In this document: piece by piece, positions 59,564-64,000 of the stretch | Layout: each line of letters begins with the position of its first letter | Position numbering within the stretch: position 1 is the first letter of the stretch | NCBI RefSeq assembly: GCF_000208865.1 | Contig: NC_018385.1 | Span: 1,656,724-1,720,723, forward strand | From: Neospora caninum Liverpool | Taxonomy: Eukaryota > Apicomplexa > Conoidasida > Eucoccidiorida > Sarcocystidae | Direction: 5' to 3' | Length of the DNA: 64,000 nucleotides | Made by a program: the position numbers and the translations under genes | Notes under the pieces: generated by a model | Databases searched by the model: none | Told to the model about the DNA's origin: nothing | The model's input: only the letters and a program-made list of their open reading frames with translations

Positions 59564-62500
59564 TCTCTGCGACGAAGTGGCTAACGCGAAGCCCTATCAT
59601 CCGAGCAAAGGGCCGCAGCCCTTTGTTCTTCTTCAAAATAAACGAGCGTGATCCTCTGCTTAGAAGGCATACGCGCTTCGTAAGAGTCAAAGCATGGAAC
59701 TGGGAGTTGCGAAAGAGGGGTTCATGGCCGCTGCGGTAAATCGCCTTTGCAAATGGCCCTTGGCACTCGTGCAGTGTCACGTACAGAGTCTGTGTCAGCT
59801 CGCAAAAGGAGCTTCACTCGGAAGTTCAGTACGGAGACCCAGCAGTCCACAGCTGGATTGTATTTGGGCTGGCACCGATTCAGCAGGCAAAGTTTCTGGG
59901 CACGCGCTCTGTGCCTGTTCAGGTGCGACTGAGTTGATGAGCCGAAAGACCCAGCGAGATCTCTCGACTCGTGAGGGAGTTCCAACTAAGTAAGATGTTG
60001 GAACGCGGCGAAAAGCCGAGAAATTCGTCAGCTGACGACCTGTACCGGAACTCTACGGGCCGCCAAAGGTCAGGAACAAGTTAACGTCGAGTTAAAACAC
60101 TCGACACGAAATCGAGCAGGGGAGAGAACCTAATCATTCCACCTAATAATTCGGGACTGCACTTCAGCTCGACGGCTTTATGCTGTTACAGCAGAGTGAA
60201 AACAACACTGGCAAAAACTGTAACACGAGAACCACTGCGTTAAAGCCAGACCTGAGAGATCCTGCGGACCGAAAACACCAAATCAGCTAAGAAGGGGCTT
60301 GTTGTTTCGGGACAGTCTTTTTATAGGATATCGGACCTGACCGCGAATGAGAATGTCCCGCGTGTGCGAGACTTTCTAAACGATAGCTTAGAAGGGATGG
60401 ATGCCAAAGAGGAATTCCACAGGAGAATCGCCGATCAGTAAACCAAAAATTACTGGGAGGTTTCTTCCTCCATTCGGAGAAACAGTAAAGCACCTGCCTG
60501 GTATCAAAGCACACCTGCCTATTCTGGCACACGGCGCGAAGTGAACTTTTTTCTACTCGGAGTCCGTTGTCTCGGGATACACAAACGTTACAGAACAGTT
60601 CTAGGAAGCTCCTTCTTCAATCGAGGACGTGCACAGGCAAGAACACTTTATGGGGCGAGTGATGGCCAAAATCCTCCACGGCTGCAGAAGCTGGAGCGTA
60701 AACTTGTTCCCGCCTTTTCTCCCATGGAGAGCCTTTGGTGAACGCCTCTGCTTTTTTGCACGCCGGCGACGGGGGGAGATTAACTCAAAATGCGGAATGT
60801 GTTTAGAATACTTTCCTGAGCCTTCGAAGTGACCATCCCTGTCTATTCAGATTTTTGCGCTTTACGTGAATAGAAAAGCGTGTCTTCTTCCAACGCCCGA
60901 TACGTACCCGACAGACGCGGCTGAGATGGCTCGCCGCTTCATTCTTGAGAAAAAATGAAGAAAGCCAAGTCCGGCGAGAGAAAGAGACCCTGCCAATCAC
61001 ATTTTCTGTGCGATAGCTTGTGCGCCAACAGTCTGTTACTCCTGTGGTGGGATCGTCCGCCTGCGCTAGAAACAGTCGAGTCTTGATTTGCCGCTACGTA
61101 CCGCCTCCAAGCAGGCCTACTGGATCTTTCATGTGGCACTACCTGGAAGCCGAGCGCGAACAATACCTCCCGTGGAGATTGCCGATGAGGCCGGTGTTTG
61201 CGAGATAACCTCTGGCGATTATAGGCGCAGTTCCTGAACGTTTTTTCATGTACGAGACAGGTTGCAAGACGCGACGGCTACTTCAGCTGTCGAAATTACA
61301 ATACGGTAAATTGATGTACCTTTAAGACTCAGCCATAGGCGCGACAGCCAAATTACAACATCTCGATTGCCTTTGGGCTAGAGGTTTTCATTAGTTTCGT
61401 CTAAGGTCTCTTTGTTATAAGAACAACTTTATCCTGGGGAGGGAGAGCAAGCTACCACAGAAAAGCATAGCACGGACAGCTGGAGTGTCTGAACAACTTC
61501 GTGAAGCTGCTCCAGTCTACGAACACTGACAGGTTAGCTGGAAAACCCAGGCTACAAATTGGATCTGTTTTAACAAACACACGTTGCTGATACAACTTCC
61601 AGCAGACAGTAACCGCCCTGACGCGTGCGTTTCCCGTCCACTCTGTAGCCAGTCGCGTGCGAACGCCCTTTTTTTCTCCCAAACAGGCAGCTCAGCGCTC
61701 AGTGCAATCGTTTTAGAAGTCACGCCAGGAGAACGGCCTGACCTTTGTCGGAAGCAGTCCAAAAAAAGAAACCAAGTGGCCTTTCCACGTTTGTAGGGTA
61801 AACCTGTTTTGGGGAGGCATCGGTGTGTCGCCTTGCCCAACCTTTGTTTTTGCCAGCATTTTTCCAATGCGGAGCACCACCCGAGGAGAGACCCGCAAGA
61901 CCCCACAGTTCCGGGTTCCCCCAAAAGTGTGCGGCGGGCGAGCAGCTTTCCCGGGGTCACAGATTTTCTCCGCCTTTTCAACCAATTCGTGCACCCTGCA
62001 CTTTTAGTCTGCCTCTTCCTTGCTCGATCACCTACAGTCCAGTTTCCATTCGCAGAGGCTGTCGGGGAGCTCGTGGCTACATAAGGAGACAGTGCGATGT
62101 GCGGCGACATTCGCGGCCTTCTCTGCTCGGGGCCTACGGATACGAGTTCTCTCGCTGTCTCCAGTGGCTGTCCTCCGGTTTTGTTTGCACCTTTTGGTGT
62201 GCTGTTGGGAATGCAGTCTTCTGGAGCTATAACGATAAATGGATGCTATGACGTGCTGCAGCGCTGAGCGTTTCTTCTTGGCTGCAATGCAGGGAAGCCA
62301 GCAAGCTTTTGCTCGGCTGACTGTCGCGCTTCGCCACTGCCACTGCTTCTAGCCTCAGATACCGCGGTGGGGCTGCTAGCCTTTGCCTGCCTAACGTTCC
62401 TCTCGCTGCGTCTGGGCCGCGATTTGCCATTCCGATCATCAAGGTTCAAAGAATGACCTGGAAGACGATGCTTTTCACTGAGCACGCCGCTCGATTCCTT

Positions 62501-64000
62501 CAGCTGAATCCTCAGCACTCCTGCGCAACAGACCTCTGGGTGCCGGAGACGCGGGGGGTGCCTGTCTGTGTCTCCCGTTTTCTTCTCTAAGCATCTGCAG
62601 TCTTCGGGATTCATCCACATTTTTTTTGGATCGGCGAAGGGACTCACGCAGAATAGGTTACTGTCGGCATCAAGCTAGCGGCGGCGCCCCTGCGCAAACT
62701 GAGGCCACGCCGGGACCGACCGCTGCCCCACAGCGATCCCCCACTTTCGTGCGCGTTTGACTCGGCACAGCGGGGTCTGGTCTACATGCAGGGTAGCGGT
62801 CGAATTTGAGACTAGGGCGGTTGTTTTACCTACACTGCAGCAGTCACCATCGGAGTTCGAAGCGTCCGACGGGACTGCGTCCAATGCAATGCCGTCCCCG
62901 GCTGCGTGTAGACAGCAGCTGCGTACTTTTTTCCCAGTTGCGATTTCCGCGGAACACTCGGGGCAGCCTGAGCCTACCCCACGTGCTCTCCTAAACTTGG
63001 ATATATTAAAACCAGGGATGCGGTTTTTCCGTTGCCGCTTCCACCATTGTTCGGCGTTACTCCGCGACTACGGTCTTTCGGCGCACCGGTTTGACACTCA
63101 GCACGCGCTCGAAAAGCAAAGCTCTCCCCGCTTGTAGGGTGCGACATCTTCCCCAATGCATTCAGCCTTTTCGTGAAACACACATCTTCCCTCATTTTAC
63201 CACGGCGCGGTTTATTTTTCGTGCTGAAAGCCTGTCTACCTTCTTTCGCGACGTGTGTCTCCCCGCGGCATGCTGTTGAGTGCTCGTCGACGACCTCCAA
63301 TCCGCCCAGCGCGTTTTGGTATAATGGCATGAGGTCGAACTGCTTACGTCAAGGGAAACGTTACTGGGAGAGAAAATGCGATCAACGCATTTTCTCGTAA
63401 GGCATTTTCTCCTTTCAAATGTTACATAGGGGTTACGCCTTCCTCACATGTCAATTCGCAGCCGCGTCAAGAAGTGAATTTCTCTGACTTGACTTGCCGT
63501 GCCCCATAAAAGCCTCTAGTCTGTTTCGGGGCGCTGACCACAACGGTTGACTGTGATTCGTCGTTCCTGTCGGGTTGGCATGCACAGAAGCCCCCACTGG
63601 GAGACCTCACTGGTGTTTGTCTCTAAGGCGAACGCCGAACCGCCGTGGTGAGAGCCGCCCACAGCAGGCTCCTCCCCTCGAACCATTTTCATGCGTCACG
63701 TTGATCTCCGGAACATCCCGCGCTTTTTTACAGTGATTTTGGCGGGTCCGCTTACCCCAGCGAAAGACTGAAGCAATACTCCTTCGCGTGGTCGCGAAAA
63801 CGAAGGTGCTATCCTGGCGTCTTTTTTACGGCAGATGACCCTGAATAGGCGCGCTACAGCTGGCCTATTTGTGACAGAAGCCACGCCCTAAATGGTGAAG
63901 AGCCTTTCTGTCCTTTTCAACATCCACACTGCTCGTCCTGTGTGCGGTGTGGCGGATGTGGTGTGAGGCAACCTCGAACGGTGGAAAGCCTTTGCGCAAG
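59564..64000. other. Unannotated right end
   Basis: No frame shows a recognisable domain or a splice chain I could complete. The first part should contain the promoter and leader of the minus-strand transporter gene. Frames at 61517-62110 (minus) and 62757-63137 (plus) are open but compositionally unremarkable. An 11-bp inverted repeat is at 63370-63396. Confidence 0.55.
63370..63396 (+). repeat. Perfect 11-bp inverted repeat with 5-base loop
   Basis: GAGAAAATGCG, loop ATCAA, CGCATTTTCTC. A further GCATTTTCTCC follows at 63402, so the right arm is partly duplicated. It may simply be chance or a small stem-loop; no adjacent gene explains it. Confidence 0.6.

Noticed and set aside
61517..62110. 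Minus-strand frame of 197 codons
   Set aside because: Unremarkable composition, no motif, no adjacent splice sites forming a chain.
1..64000. tRNA or rRNA genes
   Set aside because: I scanned for T-loop and anticodon-arm patterns by eye and saw none that fold convincingly; a tRNAscan or Infernal run would be decisive.

Overview
The window is nuclear DNA from an apicomplexan parasite of the Toxoplasma/Neospora/Hammondia group (tissue-cyst coccidia). The evidence is: GC-rich genes with many short exons, GT-AG introns with long pyrimidine tracts, (TA)n and GCATGC-rich spacers, long low-complexity Ser/Pro/Glu insertions inside conserved proteins, and a eukaryotic gene set. I cannot settle the species from sequence alone. 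Nothing bacterial (operons, CRISPR, insertion sequences) is present. Exon coordinates were built by hand from splice signals, reading phase and family alignment remembered from known proteins; no transcript evidence was available.

Layout, left to right. (1) 246-3227 (-): lipoate-protein ligase family enzyme. (2) 4582-11203 (+): 13-exon TFIIH subunit p44/SSL1, head to head with the ligase. (3) 14155-18043 (+): 7-exon leucine-rich-repeat protein with a 410-residue disordered N-terminus. (4) 19581 to about 22.7 kb (-): multi-exon, unrecognised single-pass membrane protein with coiled coil and acidic tail, interrupted by a 100-N assembly gap inside or next to a 30-bp repeat. (5) 24357-28700 (+): 8-exon TPR protein of the TRAPPC12 type. 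(6) 31367-33784 (+): probable 6-exon secreted, disordered protein with a nuclear-localisation-like cluster. (7) 38442-42252 (+): VPS33, a Sec1/Munc18 subunit of HOPS/CORVET, with a long insertion. (8) 43103-46180 (-): DEAD-box helicase of the DDX49/Dbp8 type. (9) 48745-59563 (-): 13-exon Patched-family RND/sterol-sensing transporter of about 1,881 residues whose central cytoplasmic loop is enlarged to about 700 residues. The spacer 33.8-38.4 kb and the end 59.6-64 kb hold no gene I can support, apart from possible exons near 36.5 and 38.0 kb.

The genes do not form one pathway. Two concern vesicle trafficking (TRAPPC12-like, VPS33), one ribosome biogenesis, one transcription and repair, one mitochondrial lipoylation, and one lipid or sterol transport. 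The most unusual items are the enlarged Patched loop, the predicted secreted protein, and the membrane/coiled-coil protein; none of them had a function I could name beyond family level.
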